Positions 45,929 through 56,465 of a stretch of 64,000 nt of DNA are shown in pieces (position 1 is the stretch's first letter; each line of letters begins with the position of its first letter). The position numbers and the translations under genes are program-made. This DNA comes from JANJWP01 sp964540725 (GTDB taxonomy: Bacteria > Patescibacteriota > Gracilibacteria > BD1-5 > UBA2023): assembly GCA_964540725.1 (NCBI GenBank), contig CAZINU010000005.1, positions 9,007-73,006 on the forward strand, in the 5' to 3' direction. The notes beneath the pieces are model-generated. The model did not search any database. It saw nothing but the letters and a program-made list of their open reading frames with translations, and was not told the DNA's origin.

Positions 45929-46516
45929 TCAGAATCGGCCGTCCAAGTCGTCGAGCGGATTTCGGTCGGCGGCGCCCGTACCGGAAGCGAGAAGTCTCCG
46001 GCGGTCGCCCGAACCGCTTACGTCGTCGAAGGGGCCGCCGGAATCCGATCCGGCCTCCCGGGCCTTTCGGCGGCGTTCGCCAAGGATGTCGAGAATGACT
46101 TGCACGGCGCCGGAACAATCGACGTTGGCACCTTCTTCCAGGTCGATTTTCGTACGGACGGAGTTGGAGGCGTTGAGAAACAGGAGGACGAACGGCTCGT
46201 CCGGCATCGTCCCGACGTTCTCGATTCCGTCCCACCGGTACGTTCTCCAACCGTGCCGGAAGCCGTCTTCCCGAAATTCGATGAACGGCCTCGATCGCAC
46301 GTAGGCGATGGCGGAAGGGACCGTTTCCATGAGATATCCGTAGACTCCGACGACGGTGACGATACCGAAGAATCCCGCCATCAGGTAATACTCTCCTCCA
46401 TTCGAGATTCCGCCGATGGCCATTATCGCGAAAAAGAGAAGGACGAAGGGGAGGGCGAGCGCCCAAAAAACGTTCCTTCCCCTTCCTCCCGATTGCCAAA
46501 CCAGACGTTTTTCCAT
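45929..46516 (-). CDS. two-helix membrane protein with cytosolic domain
   Basis: A 195-aa protein. The start at 46516 has GGGAG eight bases upstream. Two hydrophobic helices (VFWALALPFVLLFFAIMAI and YYLMAGFFGIVTVVGVYGYL) are followed by a PH-like cytosolic part (FIEFREDGFRHGWRTYRWDGIENV) and an Asp/Arg-rich tail. The layout resembles small YcxB/PH-type membrane proteins. Oddity: the frame ends at TGA, directly before a clear terminator; as Gly it would run on through the hairpin. No TAA or TAG lies nearby in any frame. Confidence 0.65.
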   Translation of the reverse strand: MEKRLVWQSGGRGRNVFWALALPFVLLFFAIMAIGGISNGGEYYLMAGFFGIVTVVGVYGYLMETVPSAIAYVRSRPFIEFREDGFRHGWRTYRWDGIENVGTMPDEPFVLLFLNASNSVRTKIDLEEGANVDCSGAVQVILDILGERRRKAREAGSDSGGPFDDVSGSGDRRRLLASGTGAADRNPLDDLDGRF

Positions 46517-46696
46517 TTTGCTTTCTCCCAAGTTGTGTTTGACTGCGATACCATAGTTGCCGAATCGATTTTTGCAAGAGTTTGACAAATTCTTTCACGC
46601 GTTCATAATCGACGTTGCCGAATTTTGAATTCGAAGGGCTTCGCCCAAAGCGATCATTTCCATTCCCGCCAATCCGTTTTCAGAGAGGAATCCGCC

Positions 46697-47311
46697 ATGT
46701 CCGATTTTTCGAAAACCGACCGTATCGTTTCCGGTACGCCCGCGAAGGTTTCCGGCCTCGCGGCCGGAACCCTCGTAACCATCTACGTCTTTCTGGTCGA
46801 ATTGCATATTTGGCCGCCCATTGCCCTCGTGGCGGCCGGAATCATCGTCTTTCCGTGGACGTTCTTCCCGAAAATCATTCGGGAAAGCGTCGGGTTCGGG
46901 GCGTTCCATCGAATGGCCACGCTTCTGAACCTGAGTATTTCCGATAAGGATTTCCATTGGAAAACCCCGATTCCGCCCGCCTACGAATGGATGTTCGGAG
47001 TTCTTCCGGTGCCGGTATCGGTTCTCCGTTTCTGGGGATGGCAGGCGGTGGCCGCTCTCGGAACTGCCGCGCTCGTCTTCACGATGGCGCCGTCCGAATA
47101 CCATCTCGTCGCCACGCTTCTCTGGACGGTGTCGTGTCTGTTTTCCCTCGTCGTCCAGATGGCGTATTGGGCTTTCTCCAACGCGTCCCTCCATTGCTGG
47201 CGCATGCCCCGCAGCAAATTCGACCGGTTCGCGCGCCCGACCTCCCAAATTTCGAAGGAGGCCATCGAGGCGGTATGGAGGCGGGTGTGCGAGGAGGGGT
47301 TGGGCAGGTGA
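46697..47311 (+). CDS. four-helix hypothetical membrane protein
   Basis: A 204-aa protein with about four hydrophobic helices (GTLVTIYVFLVELHI; ALVAAGIIVFPWTFF; WQAVAALGTAALVFT; LLWTVSCLFSLVVQMAYW) and a charged C-terminus. AGAGAGG precedes the ATG. No family recognised. Like its convergent neighbour, it ends in TGA, shortly before a GC-rich terminator at 47358-47387; read as Gly, the frame would continue far into alaS out of phase. Confidence 0.65.
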   Translation: MSDFSKTDRIVSGTPAKVSGLAAGTLVTIYVFLVELHIWPPIALVAAGIIVFPWTFFPKIIRESVGFGAFHRMATLLNLSISDKDFHWKTPIPPAYEWMFGVLPVPVSVLRFWGWQAVAALGTAALVFTMAPSEYHLVATLLWTVSCLFSLVVQMAYWAFSNASLHCWRMPRSKFDRFARPTSQISKEAIEAVWRRVCEEGLGR

Positions 47312-47357
47312 CGGAATTCCGGCAAAAGTCGACGAAGAAGCGAAAGGAGCTTCGTCC

Positions 47358-47387
47358 AAACCCCGTGCGCGAGCGCGGGGATTTTTC
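47358..47387 (+). terminator. probable intrinsic terminator before alaS
   Basis: CCCCGTGCG and CGCGGGG pair with a small bulge, followed by ATTTTT. Confidence 0.55.
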
Positions 47388-47507
47388 GTTCTTCCGAATT
47401 CCGGCGGCGCCGGAAATTTCCGTGCCCGACGCGTGCGGGCACGGCGGAGGTTTTCGCCTCGCCGAAACCTGCCACGAAGGCAAAATCCGCGCGGAACCGC
47501 TCCCGCC

Positions 47508-47535
47508 TTGCGTTTCCCCGTCAAACCGCTACAAT
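47508..47535 (+). promoter_or_regulatory. promoter of alaS
   Basis: TTGCGT at 47508-47513, 16-nt spacer, TACAAT at 47530-47535. Confidence 0.65.
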
Positions 47536-47571
47536 GCGCCGGTCTTTAAATGTCTGTTACCGAACGCCGTT

Positions 47572-49377
47572 ATGCGGACCATCCTTTCTTCCGAAATCCG
47601 TTCCAAATATCTCGAGTTTTTCAAAACGAAACACCACGCCGTCATTCCGTCGGCTCCGGTCGTCCCCGAAAACGACCCGTCCGTCCTGTTCAACACGGCC
47701 GGAATGCAGCCGCTCGTTCCGTACCTTCTGGGCGAACGGCACCCGCTTGGAAAGCGCATTGCCGACGTTCAGAAGTGCATCCGTACCAACGATATCGACG
47801 AAGTGGGCGACGATACCCACCTCACGTTCTTCGAAATGCTCGGGAACTGGTCGCTCGGCGACTACTTCAAACGGGAATCCATCGCGTGGTCATGGGAATT
47901 CCTCACCGACCCCAAGTGGCTCGGGCTCGACGCGAAAATGATTTCCGTTACGGTGTTCGAGGGCGACGAGAACGCCCCTCGCGACGACGAATCCGCCGAA
48001 ATTTGGAAATCCTTGGGCATGCCCACCGAGCGCATCGCCTACCTTCCGGCCGAAGACAACTGGTGGGCCGCCGGCCCGACCGGCCCCTGCGGACCGGATA
48101 CCGAAATCTTCTACTGGGTCGGGGAAGGGGAGCCGCAGGGAAATAAGGGGACCCATTCGAAACAGTGGATGGAAATCTGGAACAACGTCTTCATGCAGTA
48201 CAACCGCATCGACGCTTCCACCTTGGAGAAATTGCCCGCACCCTGCGTAGACACGGGAATGGGGTTGGAGCGGTGTACCGTGACGCTGAACGGCCTGAAG
48301 AGCGTTTACGAAACCGACGTGTTCACCGACGTGCTCGGCATGATCCGCGACATGGTAGGGGCCGGCAACTACGTCGAAACCTCGGCCCGCATCATCGCCG
48401 ACCACCTTCGTGCCGCCACTCACATGATTGCCGACGGGGTCGTTCCGAAGAACGTCGACCAGGGCTACGTGCTTCGCCGCCTTATTCGCCGCGCTATCCG
48501 CGAAGCCTACAAGATGGGCTACGAGCAGGCGTTTACGGCCGACATCGCGAAACTCTACGTCGCCAAATTCGAGGACGTGTACGAGAGCGTGAAAGCGAAT
48601 GCCGACAAAATCGTCGCGGAACTCGCGAAGGAGGAGGAGAAGTTTTCGAAATCGATCAAAGACGGCATGCGCGAGTTCGACAAGCTCGTGAAGGGGTACG
48701 AAATCGCCTTCGAGAAGACCGGACAGAAAATCACCCAAATCGCGGGTTCGAAGGCGTTCACCCTCTTCGATACTTTCGGGTTCCCCTTCGAAATGACCGT
48801 GGAACTGGCGAAGGAACGCGGGCTCACCGTCGACGAAGAAGGGTTCAAGACCGCCTTCGCCAAGCACCAGGAACTCTCCCGAACCGCCGCCGAAGGCAAG
48901 TTCAAGGGAGGATTGGGCGACCAGTCCGGCGAAACCGTCGCGCTCCACTCCGCTTGCCACCTCATGTTGGCAGCCCTTCGTAAGGTGCTCGGCAACCACG
49001 TCATGCAGGCGGGGTCGAACATTACGGCCGAACGCCTCCGCTTCGACTTCACGCATGGCGACAAGATGACGAGCGAGCAGATTGCCGCCGTCGAAGCCTA
49101 CGTCAACGAAGCCATCGCCTCCGGCCTCTCGGTAACCGTCTCCGAGGAAGCCAAAGAGAGCGCGAAAAACCGGGGCGTTCTCGGCGCGTTCTGGGAAAAG
49201 TACCCCGACGTCGTAAAGGTCTACAAAATGGTCGGCGGCAACGGTACCGTCTATTCCGAAGAACTCTGCGGCGGCCCCCACGTGGAAACGTCCGCGGACA
49301 TGGGGCGGTTCAAAATTGCCAAAGAAGAAGCGTCGTCGTCCGGTGTCCGCCGCATTAAGGCGGTGTTGGAGAAATAA
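47572..49377 (+). CDS. alaS: alanyl-tRNA synthetase (short form)
   Basis: A 601-aa class II synthetase charging tRNA-Ala. The catalytic core (residues 1-250) has FNTAGMQPLVPYLLGE, KCIRTNDIDEVG, HLTFFEMLGNWS and the GPTGPCGPDTEI block. The middle domain has HLRAATHMIADGV and YVLRRLIRRAIRE. The editing domain carries HSACHLMLAAL and the C-x-x-x-H pair in LCGGPH. The C-terminal oligomerisation/C-Ala domain of longer enzymes is missing, giving the roughly 600-residue form seen in many CPR bacteria. No UGA codons. Stop TAA. Confidence 0.96.
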   Translation: MRTILSSEIRSKYLEFFKTKHHAVIPSAPVVPENDPSVLFNTAGMQPLVPYLLGERHPLGKRIADVQKCIRTNDIDEVGDDTHLTFFEMLGNWSLGDYFKRESIAWSWEFLTDPKWLGLDAKMISVTVFEGDENAPRDDESAEIWKSLGMPTERIAYLPAEDNWWAAGPTGPCGPDTEIFYWVGEGEPQGNKGTHSKQWMEIWNNVFMQYNRIDASTLEKLPAPCVDTGMGLERCTVTLNGLKSVYETDVFTDVLGMIRDMVGAGNYVETSARIIADHLRAATHMIADGVVPKNVDQGYVLRRLIRRAIREAYKMGYEQAFTADIAKLYVAKFEDVYESVKANADKIVAELAKEEEKFSKSIKDGMREFDKLVKGYEIAFEKTGQKITQIAGSKAFTLFDTFGFPFEMTVELAKERGLTVDEEGFKTAFAKHQELSRTAAEGKFKGGLGDQSGETVALHSACHLMLAALRKVLGNHVMQAGSNITAERLRFDFTHGDKMTSEQIAAVEAYVNEAIASGLSVTVSEEAKESAKNRGVLGAFWEKYPDVVKVYKMVGGNGTVYSEELCGGPHVETSADMGRFKIAKEEASSSGVRRIKAVLEK

Positions 49378-49419
49378 GGTCGAGCTCGAAATTCCGTAAA
49401 AGCCGTTAGACCGGAGCCG

Positions 49420-50544
49420 TTAGTCCGGGATGAGGATTTTCGACCCTCCCGTCCCCGCCACTTCCGGAACGTTGAATTCGTCGAACGCTCCGGTATTCAG
49501 GATGGATTGAACGTGCCGGGAGTACGCGCGGTCTTCCGGGTCGAAGAAAAAGAATCCCTCTTCGAGCTCCCGAACGACTTCGTCGAAATCGCGGCCGATG
49601 TCCGTAGCGTACGTTCGAACCGATTTGAACAGTCGTTGGGATTCTGCGGAATACCCCATAAGATAGCGGTTTCCGGAAGGAATTCGCCCATTTTTGGCGT
49701 GTTCGCGGTAAATTCTGGCCGCTATGGCATCGGTAAGGCCTTCGGTCAGCGCGATGGAATTTCTTCCGGCAATATCGTACGGGAAAAATTCCCTTCCTTC
49801 CGCCGGAGTGATGAAATGGTAGATGTATCCGACTCGGAATGCGGCGGTATTCCATCCTACGGTCGGTTCGTGGGCGACGGAATGCCGAAGTCGCTGCGCT
49901 CGGCGCTCTCACGGCTCCCCCTTTGCCGCCATGTAGGAAACGGTACTGGCGGAATGGACCATTTCGTGGAGGAATACCTGAAACACGAAGTCCCGGAACC
50001 CCGCTTCGTCTAATTCGACGTCCGGATAATCCCTTAAAACGTCTTCCAAGAAAAACCGGATTTTCCGGGATTTTTTCGGATTATCGAACGAATAGTTCGC
50101 GAGCCGATCGCTCCGCGTGTCGTACGGGGGACGGAGGATGTCGTCCAATCGGGTTTTCATCCGAACGATTTCGACGGAAAGTCCGGTCGTGAAATCGTGG
50201 GGACCGTTTACGTATTTTCGTTCCTTTTTCCGCGGCCGCCGTTCCATCCGCTCGGGAAACCGTCTCGTCAGATACTCGCGGATGGCGGGAATAACCTCGT
50301 TCGAAAGGATGTGTTCGGCAACGTTCGCGAACTCCTCCATACCCCGTTCTTCCGCCTCGTGATACGCCGCATAATCGTCTTCGGAAATTTCGTGAACGAG
50401 TACGCCCTTCGCATTGGCGCGAACGGCTGCGGAGACGTTCGAAACCGCCCCCTGCCTTCGGGCGGTTTCGAGACGGATGGAAATGTCCTCGGGAGATTTG
50501 GGAAGAACGTTGGGCATGGATTTGCTAGCAATGTTTCCGGGCAT
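49420..50544 (-). CDS. HExxH metallopeptidase-like protein
   Basis: A 374-aa protein joined across UGA (KGEP-G-ERRAQ); stop TAA. The zinc motif HEMVH is at residues 193-197, followed after about 70 residues by IALTEGLTDAIAARIY, where the Glu could be the third ligand as in gluzincin-type peptidases. The UGA sits between the two, so the standard code would separate the active-site halves. No signal peptide is obvious. It converges on alaS. The substrate is unknown. Confidence 0.7.
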
Positions 50545-50659
50545 GTCGTCCCAGTGGTTCTTTTGTTAGTTTATACGTAAGTTCATTCGTTAGTCAAACG
50601 CAACGGGGAACCCTCGGCAAACCGTTTGGATTTTCCCCGTTTCCCGCTACTATCTCCCC

Positions 50660-51934
50660 ATGTCCCACCCAACTCCTTTCCGCATCGCCGTTATCGGCGC
50701 CGGAGCTTCCGGAATGATGGCTGCCGCCACCATGGTCGAACTCGGCCTTCCCGCCATGGCCGTCGCGGTTTTCGATTCGAACGCGAAAATGGGGCGGAAA
50801 GTCGCCATTACGTGAGGCGGCCGATGCAATCTGACCACCGGCATCCAGTCGAAAAAGGAACTCCTTTCCAAATATCCGCGCGGTGCCGAATTTCTCGAAC
50901 CGTCCCTGGGGAAATTTTCGCCCAAAAAGGTGCGGGAATGGTTCGAATCGCAGGGGTGTCCCATAAAAATCCAAGACGACTCGCGCGCGTTTCCGGTCTC
51001 CGACAAAAGTTCGGACGTCATTGCCGTTTTCGAGCGCCTGCTCGCGACGTCGGACTTTCGTCTCGGCTCGAAGGTCGTTTCGGTTCGTCGGATTCCGGAC
51101 GGCCGCTTCGAGCTCGCCGTTTCGAAAGACGGGCGAATTTCCGAAGAGCGGTTCGACGCGGTCGTCGTCGCCACCGGCGGCGCCGCCTACGCGAAAACCG
51201 GGTCCGAGGGCGGGGGATACGCCTTCGCCCGCGAACTCGGCCATTCGGTCACGGCGCTCGCGCCGTCGCTCTCGGCGTTCGAAACCGCCGAGCCGTGGTG
51301 CGGCGAATTGGCCGGACTCTCGCTTCAAAATTGCGCTTTCCGCGATGCTTCGGGATGAACGCTCGCGTCCGGCGGCATGGTATTTACCCACTCGGGCATC
51401 ACCGGCCCCGCCGTTTTCGCGCTCTCGGCCGCCGCCGCGTTCGAACCGGTTTCCGCCGAACGCCCGTTTTCCGTCCGGCTCGTTCCCGACGCGTCGAAAC
51501 GCTTCGAAGCGTGGGACGTCGACCTTGCCGCCGCTTTCGGAAATTCCGGAGCCCGCGAGGCGAAAAACGTGCTCGCGGCGTATTTTCCGCACCGCTTCGC
51601 CGAGAAACTTCCGGCCTTCGCGAATTTCGCGGGCGAAAAAAAATCGGCGACCGTCTCCAAAGACGAGCGCCGGGCGCTTGCGCGGGTATTGGCCGAAGGC
51701 CTTCCCATCAGACTTTCCGGCCGTCGCGCCGGCGAAGAATTCGTGACCGCCTGAGGGGTCGAACTCTCCGAAATCGACGCGGAAACCCTCGAATCGAAGC
51801 TCGTGGCGAACCTCTTCTTCACGGGCGAAGTTTTGAACGTCGACGCCGTAACGGGAGGATTCAACCTCCAAGCGTGCTGGTCGACCGGCCGGGCGGCAGG
51901 GCGGGCGATCGTAACGAAATTCGCCTCCTCTTAA
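50660..51934 (+). CDS. FAD-dependent oxidoreductase, HI0933-like flavoprotein
   Basis: A 424-aa flavoprotein containing three UGAs. The Rossmann motif is AVIGAGASGMMAA (residues 7-19). The first UGA at 50813-50815 gives GRKVAIT-G-GGRCNLT, the diagnostic Gly-rich motif of this family, with UGA at an invariant Gly. The second gives DASG-G-TLASGGMVFTHSGITGPA, and the third FVTA-G-GVELSEID. The end has the FAD-binding GEVLNVDAVTGGFNLQACWSTGRAAG. Stop TAA, overlapping the convergent gene by 4 nt. It is the strongest single proof of the code. The physiological substrate is unknown. Confidence 0.95.
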
Positions 51935-52632
51935 CGCCCCGACGCGAAGGCTTCGGCGAGTTCGGACATTCTCGCATTCCACCGAGAAACGTCCTCCCCG
52001 TTTCTCGAAAGCGTTTCAACCATCTCGGCGGCGATTCCCAGTTGCGTGGACGAAAGGTCCGTGCGGGCCGTGAGCGCTTCGAGATACCGGTTGAACCACT
52101 TGTTTCGCGATACGGGGTCGGATTCGGCGAGAATCTCGACCGCGATGCGAAGGTCCGTCGGGTTCAAGGTTTCTTTCGCCGAAATCAGATCCGGATATTC
52201 CCACCAGACGTCCAACGCCTCTGCCCCTGCAATTTCGTCTTCTCGGAAGTCGCGGAGGGAATCGCGCTTCGGAATCGTGGGAAATTTTTCGGACAACCGG
52301 TCGATATCGGCCTTCGGGAATAGTGCGGAAACGCGAATCTGCCGACCGCTTCCGGTAAACGACGGGGAGAGTCCCAAGCCCTGCAGTCGGCCGAAGGCAT
52401 GGGAGGCTTGCCGTTCCGTCCGGTAGAGCGAGAGGAAGGAGAGGCGGTTTCCGCTTCGCATGCATAGTACGATGCTATCGTGGCATAAAACGGAATGGAC
52501 GGCCGAAAGGTCGGACCGGTTCAGTTCCGATGCGACGGCATCGCGCGTCGCGTCGCAGACGGACGGATTTTTTAGCGAAGCACCGACTTCGTCCGAGTCG
52601 CGCTCGGGCGTATTTTTTTGCGTATCGTTCAT
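51931..52632 (-). CDS. hypothetical soluble protein
   Basis: A 233-aa protein with a charged disordered start (residues 1-25), a mixed alpha/beta middle containing two Cys (HSVLCHDSIVLCMRSG), and a helical C-terminus (LDVWWEYPDLISAKETL…). The central region resembles a small two-layer fold, but I recognise no family. No UGA. Stop TAA overlaps the end of the flavoprotein gene. Upstream of its start lies the end of the antiporter gene, on the same strand 62 nt away. Confidence 0.7.
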   Translation of the reverse strand: MNDTQKNTPERDSDEVGASLKNPSVCDATRDAVASELNRSDLSAVHSVLCHDSIVLCMRSGNRLSFLSLYRTERQASHAFGRLQGLGLSPSFTGSGRQIRVSALFPKADIDRLSEKFPTIPKRDSLRDFREDEIAGAEALDVWWEYPDLISAKETLNPTDLRIAVEILAESDPVSRNKWFNRYLEALTARTDLSSTQLGIAAEMVETLSRNGEDVSRWNARMSELAEAFASGR

Positions 52633-52694
52633 GCTGGATCGATGACGGAGGAGTTCGTTCTACGTTTTTATAAGCATTGGTCCGACGAAGTCAA

Positions 52695-54854
52695 TTATTT
52701 CCCCCCGTGCAACCTCCGTGAAAGTTCGCGCTCGAACCGAAGCGCGAGTTTCGGCGAAACGATTTCTTTCGCCGACAGGTCTTCGAGAATGGTTTCTTCG
52801 GCTTCGATCAGGGATTTTTCCGTGAGCTTGGCGCTAAGTTTCCGAAGGAAATCGCGATGTTCCCTGAAGAGCGAGCGCCGTTCCTTTTCGGCGCTGTCGT
52901 GGAACGTCTTATAGAGTCCTATGACTTCCCGGAACTCGGCACGGTTTCCGACGAAATCCACCCTTCCGAGTTCCACGAGTCCTTCGAGAGCCTTCTCGGT
53001 GATGATGTGGATCGTTCGGAGTTCGAGGTACCGCTCTTTTACCGGGTCGATCTTCGGTTCGAGCCGGTCGACGACGTACTCGGTCATCCGCTCGAAAATA
53101 TCCGGTTTCGGTCCCGTTCGGCGCACCCGTTCGATCTGCGATTCGCCGCGCTCCACGCGACGGATCTGCGCGGTTACCCGCTTCATGAGCCGCCCCAAGA
53201 CCGATTCCGGAATTTCGTTGTACTTATACAGGTGCCGAAGCCAGAATTTTTCGATTCCGAGGGCGTGGAGCGCGGCGACCCGCCGGACGAGGTTTCAGAA
53301 ATCCCCGCCTTTTTCCGCCGCGAGCCCTTCCGCGTCTTTTCGGGCGAGTTCCAGAATCTTCTCGTACTTGCCCGAAAGCAGGCGTTCCTCGTGGGCGTCG
53401 ATATAGCCGTTTTTCCGAATCGAACGGACTTTCGCGATCGCTTCGGAAGCCATGAGAATGCGCCCTTCCGCATATTCGAAACGTTCGATTTCGTGCAGGG
53501 CGTCGATTTTGAACTTCCGAATGAGCGGCGCGATGGTGAGGGTTTTCACGAAGACGCTGAAGAGAACGCATCCGAGCGTGAGCGAGAGGAGGAAGTCGCG
53601 AACCGGAACCCCTTCTACCGACCATCCCGGCAATTCGAGCCCCGGGGGAACGAGCAAAACCATCATGATCGCGAGGCTTCACCGAAGCGCGCCCCACGAA
53701 AGCACGTGCTGCCACGACCTCGGAACCCGCTCCTCGGTTTTCGAAAAATTCAGAATGGAAAATACCGGATACACGCTGGCCGACCGGGCGAGCACGACCG
53801 TCGGGACGGCCAGGAGGATGGGGAGGACGAGGGGCCTCCAATCGGTTTCCAGATTGACGAGGAGCATTCCGACGAGCACGAAGAGGAGCCCATTGGTAAC
53901 GAAGGCGAAGAATTCCCAGTATTTCTCCATGACTTCCTCCACCTTCGGGCTGATTTTGTACCGGCCGTAGTTTCCGAGAACCATGGCGGCCGCCACGGTG
54001 GCGACGATGCCGGAAACCGGGAGGACGGCGTGGTTCAGGGCTTCCGCCGCGAGGAAAGCGGTATGGGCGAGCGCGAGGGAAAGGGTGATTTCGAGGTGTT
54101 TGTCGTTACGGATCTTCTGGATGATCTTCGAGAAGGCGATACCGATGGCCGATCAAAGGAGGATGCCCGTGCCGATCATGGAGACGAACGTGACGATGCC
54201 GTGAACGGCATGATACGCCCCGCCGAAGACGTCCCCGAGCGGCGCGAAGGCGGTTTCGAAAACGTTCGCGTGGTGCGTCGGAACCGTTCCCGGAACGGCG
54301 AGCGATTCGACGATGCCGAGCACGACCAAAAAGAGCGCGATGGCCGTTCCGTCGTTGAAGAGGCTTTCGCCCTCGAAAATGAGTTGCAGTCGGCGCGGAA
54401 CCCCGAGTTCCTTGAAGACCGCGAGGACGGCGGCCGTATCGGTCGACGAAATAAGGGCGCCGAACAGGAGGGTGACTTCGATCGGCACTTCGATACCGAA
54501 GAAGGCGAGCGCGTATTTTAGAACGAACGCGACGAAGAAGGTCGAGACGACGAGGGAGACGACGGCAAGAAGCCCGACCGACCGAACGTTCCGAAGAAGC
54601 TCCTTGTACCGGACGTTGTACGCCGATTCGAACAGGAGAATGGGGAGGAAGACGTAGAACAGGAGTTCCGGAGTGAGTTCGAAGTCGTCGAGAAACCCGC
54701 CGATACCCGATTGGGCGAAGAACGCGACCGCGATGCCCGCGGCGACGAGGGCGACGGTGGCGGGAATCTTCATTCGCCGGGCCGCGTGCGAAACGCCCGC
54801 CGCGATGACGAGGAGGCTGATGAACGACAGGGTAGAAAGAAAGAACGGGGACAT
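52695..54854 (-). CDS. CPA1-family Na+/H+ antiporter
   Basis: A 719-aa transporter made continuous by three UGA-Gly codons: GILL-G-SAIG, SWGALR-G-SLAIMM and KGGDF-G-NLVRR. The second lies in the highly conserved WGGLRG-type motif of NhaP/NHE proteins. About 12 membrane helices span residues 1-420; the ion-site helix contains FGALISSTDTAAVLAVFKELGVP (T-D version of the ND/DD motif). A long charged cytosolic tail of about 290 residues follows and may be regulatory. Role: sodium and pH homeostasis. Stop TAA. Confidence 0.92.
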
Positions 54855-54918
54855 GTTCGGCGGAAATCGGAAAAATCGGTCGCGCCGCATTGTACCGACG
54901 ACGCGGCTCCTTCCAAAC

Positions 54919-54945
54919 GGAAAACGGCGCGACCGAAGTCGCGCC
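54919..54945 (-). terminator. intrinsic terminator after the MazG-like gene
   Basis: A perfect GGCGCGAC/GTCGCGCC stem with a TTCG loop, then TTTTCC on the minus strand. Confidence 0.8.
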
Positions 54946-54984
54946 GAGGCTCTCGGGTAACGGCCGTACGGGGGCGTTCCGCCC

Positions 54985-56214
54985 TTATGCCGCAATCCGT
55001 TCTTCCGGCCGGAAGGTTCGGTGGTACGCGAGCACGCTCGATCCGAACGCGTCATTTCGGGCGTAGGTTCCGACGTTTTTCCGATACGCGTGGAGCGCGG
55101 CCTGAATTTGGACGAACGTCGCGTCACGATCTTCGGCCGTTTCGCCGCGTTCGGCAAGCGACCGGCGAATGCTCTCGATGGAGTCGAAGAAATCGTACGG
55201 CGCCGAGACTTCCGAGAATATCCGCCAGGAAAGCAGGAGTCCGAACCCGTGCTCGAACGCGTCCCGCTCGGAAAATCCGTATTCGCGGAAAAGTCGGTAC
55301 CCGTCGAACGCTTCCCGGTAGTGAAGGGCGGCCGAAGGGTCGTTTTCGGATTCCTCCAGGAACGATTCCGTAAATTCCCACGAAGCTTCCGGGAGTCCGA
55401 ACCGGAGGGCCGCGGCCCGTTCCGTATCCGTTCCGAGAAGGAGCGCGATTCGAACGAGCGCGGATGCCGCGTTCCTCGAAGCCGCCCGTTCGAGCGCGAC
55501 CATCCGAAGGAACCGTTCGTTACGAAGCCGTCCGCTTTCCGAGAGCGCGGAGAGGAAATTTTGCCATTCGCCGCTCCGCGCCGCGCTCTCCCCGACGAAC
55601 CGGCAGAGCCATTCGCCGCGTTCGTCCTCATTTTCGGGAACGTCCTCGCCCCCCGGATTTTTTTCGGGCTCCTTGGACTTCTCGGCCGCGTACGCCCGAC
55701 GGACGAGTTCGTGCTGCCATTTCCACGCGCCTTCTCCGGAACCGAAAATCTTTTCGGAGAAATCGGGGTCTTCCAAAAAGGCGTACCGACGTCGGAATTT
55801 TGCCTCCATCGCCGAAAGTCCCTCGAATCCGAGGGTGCGGACGTACCGGAGGAACGTCGGGTGTTGTTCGTAGATGGCGAGGATTTCCTCGCTCGACCTC
55901 GAGGGCTTCAAATGACAGGAAAGCCGGAACGATACCATGAGTACGTCCCCGATTTCCTCCCTTCGGTTCGCTTCGTCCGGAGCCGAGAGGACTTCTTTGA
56001 TTTCCCCGCGCACCCATCCGACGTATTCCGGAAGGGTCCGGAATCCCGCTTCGGCCCTATTCAATCGCGAACGTACGAATTCGATCGCGCTCAAAAGAAC
56101 CCGGCGTTCCGAGTCGGAGAGCCGCAATGGGTCCGGATTTTCGCCGTTCCGGAACCGGATCGGGGCATTTCCGTTCGCAGCCCCCGGAGGGGTGGGGGTG
56201 TGCATAGAAGCCAT
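54985..56214 (-). CDS. protein with N-terminal MazG-like motif
   Basis: A 409-aa soluble protein. Residues 40-100 show WVRGEIKEVLSAPDEANRREEIGDVLMVSF, an E-x-x-E…E-x-x-D arrangement as in MazG-type nucleotide pyrophosphohydrolases, with KFRRRYAFLED resembling the KYxRRY-type end of that domain. The C-terminal 250 residues are helical, with Glu/Arg-rich and Ala-rich segments and no known motif. Probable role: hydrolysis of non-canonical or alarmone nucleotides, but the catalytic fit is imperfect. Its promoter is at 56232-56261. Stop TAA. Confidence 0.6.
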   Translation of the reverse strand: MASMHTPTPPGAANGNAPIRFRNGENPDPLRLSDSERRVLLSAIEFVRSRLNRAEAGFRTLPEYVGWVRGEIKEVLSAPDEANRREEIGDVLMVSFRLSCHLKPSRSSEEILAIYEQHPTFLRYVRTLGFEGLSAMEAKFRRRYAFLEDPDFSEKIFGSGEGAWKWQHELVRRAYAAEKSKEPEKNPGGEDVPENEDERGEWLCRFVGESAARSGEWQNFLSALSESGRLRNERFLRMVALERAASRNAASALVRIALLLGTDTERAAALRFGLPEASWEFTESFLEESENDPSAALHYREAFDGYRLFREYGFSERDAFEHGFGLLLSWRIFSEVSAPYDFFDSIESIRRSLAERGETAEDRDATFVQIQAALHAYRKNVGTYARNDAFGSSVLAYHRTFRPEERIAA

Positions 56215-56231
56215 GGGTAATCAACCCCTCC

Positions 56232-56261
56232 ATCATAGCACATCACAGGCGGTTTGCACAA
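56232..56261 (-). promoter_or_regulatory. promoter of the MazG-like gene
   Basis: Minus strand: TTGTGC at 56261-56256, 18-nt spacer, TATGAT at 56237-56232. Confidence 0.5.
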
Positions 56262-56465
56262 AAACCGCCATTTCAAACAATGGCGACACGATTGACATGC
56301 GTGCTACGGTTTTCGAAAAATCCGACTACGCGTGAGTATCGATATCCGTTCCGACCTTGGAGCCGATCTCTCGGCTCGTGGCCATTCTTTTCGCCTCAGT
56401 CACCTGGGCGACGGCGTGGTCGACCAATTCGTTCACTCCAATTATCCGAATTTATTTGCCAATGC

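Noticed and set aside
50813..50815. UGA as Trp (code 4) or selenocysteine
   Set aside because: The position needs Gly in the family motif, and the many other UGA sites favour small or Gly residues; no SECIS-like hairpin was noticed and the UGA number is far too high for selenocysteine.
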